Below, one piece after another: positions 15,350-22,996 of a stretch of DNA of 56,497 bases. Origin of the DNA: an uncultured Clostridia bacterium (GTDB taxonomy: Bacteria; Bacillota; Clostridia; Oscillospirales; Oscillospiraceae); assembly GCA_946412355.1 (NCBI GenBank), contig CAMKGX010000007.1, positions 1-56,497 on the forward strand. Direction: 5' to 3'. Below the pieces are notes generated by a model that worked only from the letters and a program-made list of their open reading frames with translations, was not told the origin of the DNA and ran no database searches. The stretch's first letter is position 1; every line of letters begins with the position of its first letter. The position numbers were made by a program, and so were the translations under genes.

Positions 15350-17163
15350 TCAAATTCTGTCAAACATCATCTGGGCTTTGAACAGATCGCCGTCCACCGT
15401 CAGGTTGAATTCCCCCTTTTGCAGCTTCACCAGGCTGGCGGCGATGTTCAGCCCCAGGCCGCTGCCCTCGGTGGAGCGGGAGGCGTCCCCCCGGACGAAC
15501 CGCTCCGTCAGCTCGTCGGCGGACACTTTAGAGGTGTGCGGGAGATGTTTTTCACCGTCAGCCGCACCTTGTAGCCCTGCAAGCTGGCGGACACATACAC
15601 CCGCGTCCCCGGCAGGGCGTATTTGCACACGTTGCCCAGCAGGTTGTCCATCACCCGCCACAGCAGCCGCCCGTCCGCCATGATGCGGGGCGCCGCCTCG
15701 TCCGTTGTCAGCACCGGCTCCAGCCCGGCCTGCCGCAGCCGCTGCTCATATTCACCCATCACCTGGTGGAGAAATACATTCACGTCCGTGGCCTCCCAGC
15801 TGACAGCCACGTTGCCGGTGGCGGCCTTGGCCGCCTCCACCAGATCCTCTGTCAGCCGCCGCAGCCGCTGGGACTGGCGATCCAGCACGTCGATATACTC
15901 CCGGGCCGCGGCGTTTTCCACGTCCTCCTTTTTCAGCAGATCCACATAGTTGACAATGGAGGTCAGGGGCGTCTTGATGTCGTGGCTCACGTTGGTAATC
16001 AGCTCCGTTTTCAGCCGCTCCGACTTCATCTGCTCCGCCACCGCCTTCTGCACGCCCTGCTGCACCGCGTTCAGATTCTCCCCGTGGCGGCGGAAGTCGC
16101 CCCACAGCCGGGTGGTGTCCACCGCCCGGTCATACTGCCCCTCCGCCAGGGCTTGCCCCCCTTTTTGCAGCTTTCGCAAGCCGATGGCCAGATAGAGAAT
16201 CCCAACGCCCAGGAGCGCGTGTACCACCAGCAGCAACAGCAAAAAGGCCCCGTCGTGCCCAAAGCTGACGCACACGAAGTCAAACACCAGCACCGCCGCC
16301 ACCCCGACGGCGGTTTTCGCTACTAGCGGCAGATGGCGCACCACGTACCCCAGCCACCGCAGCAGCTGCCAGAGGCCCCGCAGACCGTAGCCGATGATGG
16401 CCCGCCGTGTCACTTCGCCCGCCTTGCACTGGGCGGCGAAGGCGATCAGCGTCAAGAGGCCCCAGGCCACCGCCGCCGTCAACAGCACCACCGCTTCGTC
16501 AAAGGGGGCGTCCATCATCATCGCCACCAGCAGTAATATCGCCGCCACCGCGCCGTCCATGGGCAGCTTGTCAAACCACGTCAGGTGGATGCCCTCGTGG
16601 CCCTGCCAGTGCCCGGCGGACGCCAGGGAAAACACAAGGAAAAACAGGGTCAGCCCCACCGCCGCCAGCCCTGCCGTCACCGGTGCGGCCCGGTGATCCG
16701 CCAGGTAGAGCATCACCATGGTCTCCGGGCTGTCGGGCCGGAAATCCTCTTTCAGCGAGGCGGTGATGTGCCATCCGGCAAAATTCTCCGCGGTGTAATC
16801 CGACATAGCCGCCGTCACCGTAATCAGCACAGCCCCGTCATATTCCGCCGTCCGGGCCACCACCTGCCCCTGGTCGTCCGTCACCACCAGCACGCAGTTG
16901 TCGGCGGCGAAGCTGCGGGCAAACCGGGTCTCGACGTCCTCGCTGTCCGCTGTGTCCGCCAGATACCACGCCGCCCGCTCCAGCGAGCCGCTGCACAGCC
17001 GGGTATAGTAGCCCTGCCGCAGCCGCTCGCCGCCATCGGCCCAGGCGTTGGTATCCGCCAGCAGCACCACCCCCGCAGCGCAGGCCAGCGCCGCCGCCAG
17101 GCAGAGAAGCGCCAGCGCAAAGGCCAGTATTTTGGCCCATACCTTGTCCAAACACCGCTTCAT
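15350..17163 (-). pseudogene. Sensor histidine kinase, frameshifted near the C-terminus
   Basis: Membrane sensor kinase: TM1 at residues 10-36, an extracytoplasmic domain of about 120 residues, several further membrane segments (about 160-325), the H-box NVSHDIKTPLTSIV with His394, and the N-box DNLLGNVCKYA at 506-516. The frame then breaks: it reads SRTPLKCPPTS and stops at 15508. The missing ATP-lid part (VSADELTERF, GSGLGLNIA, ending MFDRI) continues in another frame to 15350. Adding one G in the AAAG run near 15525 restores a 604-aa kinase, so this is a single-base deletion or a sequencing error. Its start overlaps the response regulator stop by 4 bp, as for a coexpressed pair. Confidence 0.85.
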
Positions 17164-17852
17164 CTCTGGGTTCCCTCCATTTTATAGCCCTTGCCCCACA
17201 CTACCTTCAGATACCGTGGCTCGGCGGGGTTAATCTCAATTTTCTCCCGGATGTGCCGGATGTGTACCGCCACGGGATTGTCTCCCGCAGGTTCCTCGTG
17301 CCATACCCGGCGGTAGATCTCCTGGGGGGAGAACACCGTCCCCGCGTTCTGCATGAGGAAGCACAGGATGTCGTATTCCAGCGGCGTCAGCGCCACGATT
17401 TCGCCGTCCACGGTGACGGTCTTGGCGTTGTCGTCCAGGGCCACCGCCCCCACCGTTACCGTGCTGGGCCGCACCGCGCCGCCGCCCAGCAGCATGTACC
17501 GCCGCAGCTGCGACCGCACCCTGGCCAGCAGCTCCACCGGCTGAAAGGGCTTGGTCACATAGTCGTCGGCCCCCATGTTCAGCCCCAGTACCTTGTCGCC
17601 GTCCTCGCTCTTGGCCGTCAGCAGGATCACCGGCACGTTGCACGCCTGCCGCAGCCGGGCCAGGGCGGTAATGCCGTCCATCTCCGGCATCATCACGTCC
17701 AGCAGCACCAGGTGGATGTCCTCCCGGGCCACGGTGTCCAGCGCCTCCCGGCCGTTGGCAGCGGTAAACACCCGATAGCCGTCGCCCCGGAGATAGATGG
17801 TCAGGGCAGACACGATGTCCTTTTCATCGTCGCAGACAAGAATGTGATACAT
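17160..17852 (-). CDS. OmpR/PhoB-family response regulator
   Basis: This 230-aa protein has a receiver domain (residues 1-118) with Asp8-Asp9, phosphoacceptor Asp52 in LLDVMMPEMDG, Thr79 in LLTAK and Lys101 in YVTKPF. A winged-helix DNA-binding domain (about 130-230) ends VVWGKGYKMEG. The pair structure (regulator first, kinase overlapping by 4 bp) is the usual VanR/PhoB-like arrangement in Firmicutes. The target genes are unknown; the glycosyltransferase immediately upstream is in the same direction, 36 bp away, and may be cotranscribed. AGGAGG precedes the ATG. With its kinase frameshifted, signalling through it may be altered. Confidence 0.93.
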   Translation of the reverse strand: MYHILVCDDEKDIVSALTIYLRGDGYRVFTAANGREALDTVAREDIHLVLLDVMMPEMDGITALARLRQACNVPVILLTAKSEDGDKVLGLNMGADDYVTKPFQPVELLARVRSQLRRYMLLGGGAVRPSTVTVGAVALDDNAKTVTVDGEIVALTPLEYDILCFLMQNAGTVFSPQEIYRRVWHEEPAGDNPVAVHIRHIREKIEINPAEPRYLKVVWGKGYKMEGTQR

Positions 17853-17888
17853 TTGGGGCCTCCTGTGGGAAAAATCAATTATTTTTCA

Positions 17889-19157
17889 TTAAAATGGCAA
17901 CAAATCCTGCTCTGACCGCTGCCGCAGCGCCGCGGCGGAAACGCGGTGGGTAATGGGCTTCCACTCCCCGGCGGAGAACAGGGCGCACACCGCAATGGGG
18001 AGATAGGTGGCCATGAACAGGGGGAAGGTGAAGGCGTAGGCCACCTTTTTCCAGCCCGCTGTGCAGATGGCCCGCCATTCGGTGGCGGTGGTGACGGCGC
18101 CGATGACGAACAGCGTGGCGTACATCCCCAGGGCCATCTCCCCCACCGATTGGGCCGCTGCCCACAAGGAGCCGCCGGTGGCCGCGCCGTACACCGCCAG
18201 CGCCAGCGTGCATAGAACGCTGACGGTGGACAGCACAAAGGCGGGCATAATGGCCATCATCATGTCGTAGCAGGCGAAGCGGCCCCGGAAGACCCCCTGC
18301 ACCAGCGCCCCGCCGTACCGGGCGAACACCTGGCAGTACCCTTTGGACCAGCGGCTGCGCTGCCGCCAGGACTGGCGGAAGGCGGTGGGCTGCTCGTCGT
18401 AGAGCACCGCCTCCGGGCAAAAGGCGATGGTGCGGCCCTGGAGAATTTGCCAAACGGAGAACTCAATGTCCTCCGTCAGGGTGTGGAAGGGCCAGGGGCC
18501 CATCTCCTCCGCCACCGCCCGGGAGAAGAGAAAGCCTGTGCCGCCCACGCAGCAGCTGGTGCCCAGCAGCATCCGGGCGTGGTTCAGGTACCGGCTCTCC
18601 CGCAAAAACCACAGGGCGTACCCGGCGCTGATCCAGTTGTCGCCGTAGTTTTTGCTGTTGCGGTAGCCGGTGACGATGGGGCAGCCCCGGGAGAAGACTT
18701 CGTTCATCCGCTCTATGTAGTCCGGGGCCAGGATGTTGTCGGCGTCGAACACGAAATAGCCGTCAAAGCCGTCGGGATAGTCCTCCGCGATGTGGCGCAT
18801 CAGGGCGCTCAGGGCGTAACCCTTGCCCACGCAGTCTGCGCTGCGCCGCCGGTATACCACCGCCCCCGCCTCCCGGGCGATGACGGCGGTGCGGTCGGTG
18901 CAGTTGTCCGCCATCACGAACACCGTCACCGTTCCCCGGTGGTACGTCTGCCGCCGAAGGCTTTCCAATAGATCTCCGATGACGGCCTCCTCGTTCCTGG
19001 CGCAAATCAGCACGGCGAACCGGTGGCTCAGGGGCGCGGCAGGGGGTAGCGCCCGCCGCCTCCGCCGCCACACCAGCGGGATATAGCAGAATTGATAGCT
19101 GTAACACAGCAGAAAAATGATGCCGATAAGGCGATTGAGTAACGTCAGCGTTTCCAT
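17889..19157 (-). CDS. Membrane glycosyltransferase family 2 (processive, cellulose-synthase-like)
   Basis: This is a 422-aa protein. One N-terminal membrane helix (LIGIIFLLCYSYQFCYIPLV) precedes a GT-A catalytic domain with VLICARNEEAVIG, MADNCTDRTAVIA and the metal-binding FDADNILAPDY. The acceptor/processivity motif QRSRWSKGY follows, and then four or five C-terminal membrane segments. This layout matches GT2 enzymes that polymerise and extrude polysaccharides or transfer sugars to lipid carriers (cellulose, hyaluronan, poly-GlcNAc synthase class); the sugar is not determinable. The start at 19157 (METLTLLNRL) is supported by AAAGGAA; a longer frame to 19187 lacks a site. It lies upstream of and parallel to the two-component genes. 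Confidence 0.88.
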   Translation of the reverse strand: METLTLLNRLIGIIFLLCYSYQFCYIPLVWRRRRRALPPAAPLSHRFAVLICARNEEAVIGDLLESLRRQTYHRGTVTVFVMADNCTDRTAVIAREAGAVVYRRRSADCVGKGYALSALMRHIAEDYPDGFDGYFVFDADNILAPDYIERMNEVFSRGCPIVTGYRNSKNYGDNWISAGYALWFLRESRYLNHARMLLGTSCCVGGTGFLFSRAVAEEMGPWPFHTLTEDIEFSVWQILQGRTIAFCPEAVLYDEQPTAFRQSWRQRSRWSKGYCQVFARYGGALVQGVFRGRFACYDMMMAIMPAFVLSTVSVLCTLALAVYGAATGGSLWAAAQSVGEMALGMYATLFVIGAVTTATEWRAICTAGWKKVAYAFTFPLFMATYLPIAVCALFSAGEWKPITHRVSAAALRQRSEQDLLPF

Positions 19158-19187
19158 GTGAGTTCCTTTCTCCGCCCACGCCCGCAA

Positions 19188-19420
19188 AACGCCCCCCGCA
19201 AAAAAGGGCGCCCTGCGCTGTGGTGATTCGTTGTAGCGTGAGATCTCACATGCCTGCTGAGGATAAGTATAGGCGGATTCGGGTTAAGAAACAAGTGCCG
19301 GGAAGATTAAGATTTGATAAAGCCGCCACGGCACAAAAGGGTAGAAAAAGGGTAGAAAAAGGGTAGAAACCGTTCCGTATGAATTCCGCACAGCGCCACA
19401 TATAAGCGGCAAATAAACAC
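19188..19420. other. Non-coding gap with a short tandem repeat
   Basis: I see no supported gene here. A GGGTAGAAAAA unit is repeated in tandem (three GGGTAGAAA cores) at about 19340-19370, and a 38-codon ORF from 19250 lacks a ribosome-binding site. The gap lies between the glycosyltransferase and tRNA-Pro. Confidence 0.5.
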
Positions 19421-19457
19421 AAAAAGTACCGAAATCCAAAGGATTTCGGTACTTTTT
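19421..19457 (-). terminator. Terminator of tRNA-Pro
   Basis: 17-bp stem (AAAAAGTACCGAAATCC and complement), AAA loop, T-tract; it lies 3 bp beyond the tRNA 3' end on the minus strand. Confidence 0.85.
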
Positions 19458-19460
19458 TGG

Positions 19461-19534
19461 TCCGAGTGTCGAGATTCGAACTCGAGGCCTCTTGAACCCC
19501 ATTCAAGCGCGATACCAAACTTCGCCACACCCGG
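19461..19534 (-). tRNA. tRNA-Pro (anticodon GGG)
   Basis: On the minus strand the 74-nt sequence has acceptor arms TCCGGGT/ACTCGGA, an anticodon stem CTTGA/TCAAG enclosing ATGGGGT with anticodon GGG, and the T-loop GTTCGAATC. The CCA end is not encoded. A TTGCAA-17-TATTGT promoter lies upstream. Confidence 0.93.
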
Positions 19535-19572
19535 ATATGCAATTATGCGGCGCTCATTGCGTCAGCTTGATT

Positions 19573-19601
19573 ACAATACCACAGTTTCAAACGAATTGCA
19601 A
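19573..19601 (-). promoter_or_regulatory. tRNA-Pro promoter
   Basis: On the minus strand: TTGCAA (19596-19601), a 17-bp spacer and TATTGT (19573-19578). Confidence 0.5.
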
Positions 19602-19643
19602 GAGGTAATTTCAAAAAATAATGAAATTTTCGTTTTCTTTTTG

Positions 19644-19673
19644 TTGACAAACCGTGCCCCCTCATGGTACACT
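19644..19673 (+). promoter_or_regulatory. Promoter of the tRNA-Ser pair
   Basis: TTGACA (19644-19649), an 18-bp spacer and TACACT (19668-19673), about 43 bp before the first tRNA. Confidence 0.65.
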
Positions 19674-19715
19674 ATGCTCTGCGATTGAGGGAGTGGCCCC
19701 GCCGCTTTTATATCC

Positions 19716-19803
19716 GGAGAGATGGCTGAGTGGTCGAAAGCACCGGTCTTGAAAACCGGCGATGTGAAAGCATCCGTGGGTTCGAATCCCACTCTCTCCG
19801 CCA
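19716..19803 (+). tRNA. tRNA-Ser (anticodon TGA)
   Basis: The 88-nt class II tRNA has acceptor arms GGAGAGA/TCTCTCC, an anticodon loop CTTGAAA with anticodon TGA, a long variable arm (GATGTGAAAGCATC), the T-loop GTTCGAATC and an encoded CCA. Confidence 0.95.
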
Positions 19804-19825
19804 ATTTGATACCAACCGGCTATGT

Positions 19826-19919
19826 GCAGAAGTACCCAAGTGGCCGAAGGGGCTCCCCTGCTAAGGGAGTAGGGTGTGTAAAAAGCGCCGCGAGGGTTCA
19901 AATCCCTCCTTCTGCGCCA
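19826..19919 (+). tRNA. tRNA-Ser (anticodon GCT)
   Basis: The 94-nt class II tRNA has acceptor arms GCAGAAG/CTTCTGC, anticodon stem CTCCC/GGGAG with loop CTGCTAA (anticodon GCT), a long variable arm and an encoded CCA. It lies 22 nt after tRNA-Ser(TGA), probably in one transcript. Its 3' tail is duplicated downstream. Confidence 0.95.
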
Positions 19920-19974
19920 ACAAAATCCCCCCGCCGTCAGGCGGGGGGATTTTGTTGGCATTTGGAGGGATTTG
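19900..19974 (+). repeat. tRNA-Ser tail/terminator repeat, copy A
   Basis: A 15-bp block (the tRNA 3' tail, 19900-19914) and a 47-bp block (19928-19974) both recur exactly at 20163-20177 and 20184-20230. The second block ends in an inverted copy of the tRNA tail: TTGGC...GGAGGGATTTGAA at 19955-19976 mirrors TTCAAATCCCTCC...GCCAA at 19897-19920. Confidence 0.8.
19922..19953 (+). terminator. Terminator of the tRNA-Ser operon
   Basis: A-tract, CCCCCCGCC/GGCGGGGGG stem with GTCA loop, then TTTT. Confidence 0.85.
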
Positions 19975-20019
19975 AAGACGAACTCCAATGGCCGGCCCCC
20001 AAAGGGGCCGGGCTTGGGA

Positions 20020-20149
20020 GCAACATACGGTGTCTGCCGCCGAAGCGCCGCCGGTGGCGGAGAAAGCGAGGCGGCAGAAAGGAAGTGCCCCGACGCCGGG
20101 TGTGCCGGCAGCACACCTGGCGTCGGCTGGCACGACGAGACCATGTTGC
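20020..20149. other. Multi-branched structured segment between the tRNA-tail repeats
   Basis: The outer stem GCAACAT (20020-20026) pairs with ATGTTGC (20143-20149) and continues GGT/ACC. Inside are a TCTGCCGCC/GGCGGCAGA hairpin (20033-20078, with an inner CCGCC/GGCGG) and a 15-bp hairpin with one wobble pair (20091-20125). No ORF with a ribosome-binding site covers it. It could be a small RNA, an attachment-type structure or a relic of an inserted element. I do not recognise it as SRP, 6S, RNase P or tmRNA. Confidence 0.45.
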
Positions 20150-20162
20150 GTTCGTGAGTGGA

Positions 20163-20230
20163 AAATCCCTCCTTCTGACTACACCCCCGCCGTCAGGCGG
20201 GGGGATTTTGTTGGCATTTGGAGGGATTTG
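20163..20230 (+). repeat. tRNA-Ser tail/terminator repeat, copy B
   Basis: This is a second copy of the tRNA-tail block (20163-20177) and the terminator-plus-inverted-tail block (20184-20230), 263 bp after copy A. The joint is shortened from 13 to 6 bp. No tRNA body precedes it. Confidence 0.8.
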
Positions 20231-20357
20231 CCGCCGGAGGGCAAGTGTCATTTTCTCCCTCGTCCTCTGGGAAGTTTCCTGTGAGTAAAAATACACAACT
20301 GCCATTTCATGTGCGCTTGGCATGTGCATGTTTCTTCACAAGAAAATACGCAAACGG

Positions 20358-20419
20358 AATTGTGCATTTTGCGCTACGAACGCGCCATGGGCGGCGTCAG
20401 TTTGATAGAATTGTGCATT
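20358..20419. promoter_or_regulatory. Direct repeat upstream of the NSS transporter
   Basis: AATTGTGCATT occurs at 20358-20368 and again at 20409-20419, 51 bp apart. The second copy overlaps the -35 box, so it may bind a regulator. Confidence 0.35.
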
Positions 20420-20447
20420 GTCACCGCCGCCGTCTTGGTAGTATAAT
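20418..20447 (+). promoter_or_regulatory. Promoter of the NSS transporter gene
   Basis: TTGTCA (20418-20423), an 18-bp spacer and a perfect TATAAT (20442-20447). Confidence 0.65.
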
Positions 20448-20500
20448 GTATTCACGTTTTTGAATAACTACCCAAAAGGAAAGAGAGGATATTCAACGTT

Positions 20501-21841
20501 ATGAGTCAACAAAGAGAACGTCTGGGCAGCCGTTTAGGCTTCATCATGCTCAGTGCCGGCTGCGCCATCGGCTGCGGCAACGTGTGGAAGTTCCCCTGGA
20601 TGACCGGCCAGTTTGGCGGCGGCGGCTTCGTGCTGGTGTACATTCTGTGCCTGATCATTCTGGGCCTGCCTGTTATGACCATGGAGTTTGCCATGGGCCG
20701 CGCCTCCCAGGCCAGCCCTGTGGGTATGTACCAGAAGCTGGAGAAGCCCGGCCAGAAGTGGCACATCCACGGCTATTTCGCCCTGTTGGGCAATATCGCC
20801 CTTATGGCCTTCTACACCGTGGTCACCGGCTGGATGATCTACTATTTCGTCATGTTCCTCCTGGGCCGCACCGCGAACCTGGGCTTCGTGACCATGATCA
20901 CCAACCCCACCGTCAACGTGGTCTATCTGGCCATCGCCGTGGTCGTGGGCTTCCTGGTGCTGAGCTTTAATCTCCAGGGCGGCCTGGAGCGGGTCACCAA
21001 GTACATGATGACCGCCCTCCTGGTGCTGATGATCGTCCTGCTGGTCCACAGCGCCACCTTGCCCGGCGCCAAGGCCGGCCTCAGCTTCTACCTGGTGCCC
21101 GATTTCAGCAAAATCAATCTGTCCGTCATCGTGGGCGCCATGAACCAGGCCTTCTTCACCCTCAGCGTGGGCATCGGCTCCATGGCCATCTTCGGCAGCT
21201 ACATCGGCAAGGATCGCGCCCTCATGGGCGAGTCCGTCAACGTCATCGCCCTGGATACCCTGGTGGCCATTATGGCCGGCTTCATCATCTTCCCCGCCTG
21301 CATGACCTATAACATCGAGGTGGGCGCCGGCCCCGCCCTGCTGTTCGACACCATGGCCACCGTGTTCAACAACATGGCCGGCGGCCGCATCTGGGGCACG
21401 CTGTTCTTCCTGTTCATGGTGTTCGCCGCCATGTCCACGGAGCTGGCCGTGTTTGAGAACATTCTGGCCTGCGTCCGCGAGCTCACCGGCTGGAGCCGCC
21501 CCAAGGGCAGCATCATCTGCGGCGTGGGCATCTTCCTGCTGGCCCTCACCACCGCCCTGGGTTACAGCGTCTTCACCTTCCAGCCCTTTGCGGAGGGCAC
21601 CGCCTGGCTGGACTTCTGGGATTTCATCGTCAGCACCAACCTGCTGCCCATCGGCTCCTTTATCTTCGCCGTGTTCTGCTGCTGGAACTTCGGCTGGGGC
21701 TGGGACAAGTTCGTCCTGGAGGCCAACACCGGCAAGGGCATGAAGGTGCAGGCCTGGATGAAGCCCATCTTCAAGTTCGTGGTGCCTATCATCGTCATCG
21801 CCCTGTATGTCTACGGCCTGGTGACCTTTAAGTGGAACTGA
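20501..21841 (+). CDS. Sodium-dependent NSS/SNF family amino-acid transporter
   Basis: This 446-aa membrane protein has about eleven hydrophobic helices and the LeuT/NSS fold. The first helix carries GFIMLSAGCAIGCGNVWKFPW, the Na+ and substrate binding segment; MTMEFAMGRASQASPVG and the unwound helix-6 region FFTLSVGIGSMAIFGSYIGKD follow. Bacterial members import amino acids or related amines with Na+; the substrate (often Trp, Tyr or Leu) is not readable here. Length and topology fit the 11-helix bacterial form. A GAGAGG site about 13 bases upstream is somewhat distant from the ATG. The gene is single, with its own promoter and a bidirectional terminator. Confidence 0.93.
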   Translation: MSQQRERLGSRLGFIMLSAGCAIGCGNVWKFPWMTGQFGGGGFVLVYILCLIILGLPVMTMEFAMGRASQASPVGMYQKLEKPGQKWHIHGYFALLGNIALMAFYTVVTGWMIYYFVMFLLGRTANLGFVTMITNPTVNVVYLAIAVVVGFLVLSFNLQGGLERVTKYMMTALLVLMIVLLVHSATLPGAKAGLSFYLVPDFSKINLSVIVGAMNQAFFTLSVGIGSMAIFGSYIGKDRALMGESVNVIALDTLVAIMAGFIIFPACMTYNIEVGAGPALLFDTMATVFNNMAGGRIWGTLFFLFMVFAAMSTELAVFENILACVRELTGWSRPKGSIICGVGIFLLALTTALGYSVFTFQPFAEGTAWLDFWDFIVSTNLLPIGSFIFAVFCCWNFGWGWDKFVLEANTGKGMKVQAWMKPIFKFVVPIIVIALYVYGLVTFKWN

Positions 21842-21861
21842 CGCTTTCATTGCAATAATAC

Positions 21862-21893
21862 AAAATGGCTCCACCTTTCGGCGGAGCCATTTT
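21862..21893. terminator. Bidirectional terminator
   Basis: AAAATGGCTCC/GGAGCCATTTT stem between the convergent transporter and small-protein genes. Confidence 0.85.
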
Positions 21894-21902
21894 GCTGTTT
21901 TT

Positions 21903-22076
21903 TCACCGCAGCCGGTCGCTGACGTCGTCAATGGCCGTGTCCACGGCGTTGCCCACCTTCTGCATGGCCTTGCCCACGGTGGTTTTCCGCCCGCCGATAC
22001 TGGGCGCCACCATGTCCAACGCCACGCCGGCCACCATGCCGATGGCCATGCCTCTGATAAAGGCTGTCGCTTTCAT
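21903..22076 (-). CDS. Small YtxH-like hydrophobic protein, 57 aa
   Basis: The short protein has one Gly/Ala-rich hydrophobic segment (FIRGMAIGMVAGVALDMVAP) followed by a polar helix (KAMQKVGNAVDTAIDDVSDRLR). Small single-pass proteins of the YtxH/gas-vesicle-like type look similar, but the match is only compositional. I prefer ATG at 22076 to the GTG at 22085, because AAAGGAG is correctly spaced for the ATG. It is divergent from the OMP-decarboxylase-like gene. Confidence 0.6.
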   Translation of the reverse strand: MKATAFIRGMAIGMVAGVALDMVAPSIGGRKTTVGKAMQKVGNAVDTAIDDVSDRLR

Positions 22077-22146
22077 TTCGCTCACTCTCCTTTTCCTGCC
22101 ACGCTGTCAGTTTGCCCCGCGGCGCTGAAAAAACACGGTGTAATCA

Positions 22147-22175
22147 TTGCCAAATGAGTCGAAACACGGTATAAT
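22147..22175 (+). promoter_or_regulatory. Promoter of the OMPDC-like/ygiQ operon
   Basis: TTGCCA (22147-22152), a 17-bp spacer and TATAAT (22170-22175). Confidence 0.65.
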
Positions 22176-22219
22176 ACCATATTAATGTTTACTTGCTTGA
22201 TTTGCCAAAGGAGTCCGTT

Positions 22220-22969
22220 ATGTCCATCAAAGCGTTGCAGGAAGCCATCCGCGCCAAAAAGACCCCCATCGCCCTGGGCCTGCGCCCGGAGCCGGATAAA
22301 ATCGCGCCCCAGATTCTGAAACAATTCACCGAAATGTACGGCCCCGGCCCTATGGCGGAGGCGGAGGCGCTGCGCTATCACGGTACTCAGGCCATCGCCG
22401 CCGCGGCGGAAAAGCTGAGCGCCGTCATGGTGTGCGCCGACAGCTATCTCCGCCTGGGCCCTATAGGTATGGACGTGCTGTATAATCTGATTTCCGCCGC
22501 CAAGAGCCAGGGCCTTTACGTCATTCTGGACGTGGCCGCCCGCTGCGGCGATACCTGGTGGCCCACCGGCTGCGACGCCGTCACTGTCAACCCCTACGTG
22601 GGGGCGGAGGTGTGCGCCGTGCCGGAGGATAAGGCGGCCTTCGCCCTGTGCCGCACCGGCGCCGCCGGTGCTCACGACGTGCAAAAGCTGATTGCCGGCG
22701 ACCGCCACCTCTACCTGGCCCTGGCCCAGCAGATGGCCCGCCGGGGCGCCGGCATCGTGGTGGAGACGGGCTACTCCCTGGACGTGAAGGAGCTGCGCCG
22801 CCGCTGCCCCGACGCCTTTTTGCTGCTGCCCGGCTGCGACGGCGACAACGCCCTCCCCGGTTTCGATTCCTACGGCCACGGCGCCATGACCGTGGATTAT
22901 GACCTGCAGTACACCGGTGACTACGACGGCGCCATCCGGGCTATGAAGTCCATGGTGCAGGTGCTGTGA
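22220..22969 (+). CDS. Orotidine-5'-phosphate decarboxylase-like protein lacking the catalytic lysine motif
   Basis: This 249-aa protein has the layout of the longer (type 2) PyrF family: an N-terminal IALGLRPEPDKIAP where PyrF has VAGLDP-type sequence, YVILDVAARCGDTWW where PyrF has the catalytic D-x-K-R-G-D-I, DAVTVNPYVGAE matching LTVN-Y-G, and a C-terminal FLLLPGCDGDN in place of FLVPGYG. The lysine of the D-x-K-x-x-D tetrad is replaced by Ala, and an extra Cys is inserted. UMP synthesis by this protein is therefore doubtful; a catalytically altered paralogue is more likely. AAAGGAG precedes the ATG at 22220. It is followed 27 bp later by ygiQ, probably in one operon. Confidence 0.75.
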   Translation: MSIKALQEAIRAKKTPIALGLRPEPDKIAPQILKQFTEMYGPGPMAEAEALRYHGTQAIAAAAEKLSAVMVCADSYLRLGPIGMDVLYNLISAAKSQGLYVILDVAARCGDTWWPTGCDAVTVNPYVGAEVCAVPEDKAAFALCRTGAAGAHDVQKLIAGDRHLYLALAQQMARRGAGIVVETGYSLDVKELRRRCPDAFLLLPGCDGDNALPGFDSYGHGAMTVDYDLQYTGDYDGAIRAMKSMVQVL

Positions 22970-22996
22970 CCCATCCCCACCAGTAAAGGAGACACC

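Noticed and set aside
19250-19366. 38-codon ORF between the glycosyltransferase and tRNA-Pro
   Set aside because: No ribosome-binding site, and it ends in the GGGTAGAAAAA tandem repeat; basic composition alone is not evidence.
20020-20149. SRP RNA (ffs)
   Set aside because: The conserved SRP apical-loop and asymmetric-loop sequences are absent, although the segment is highly structured.
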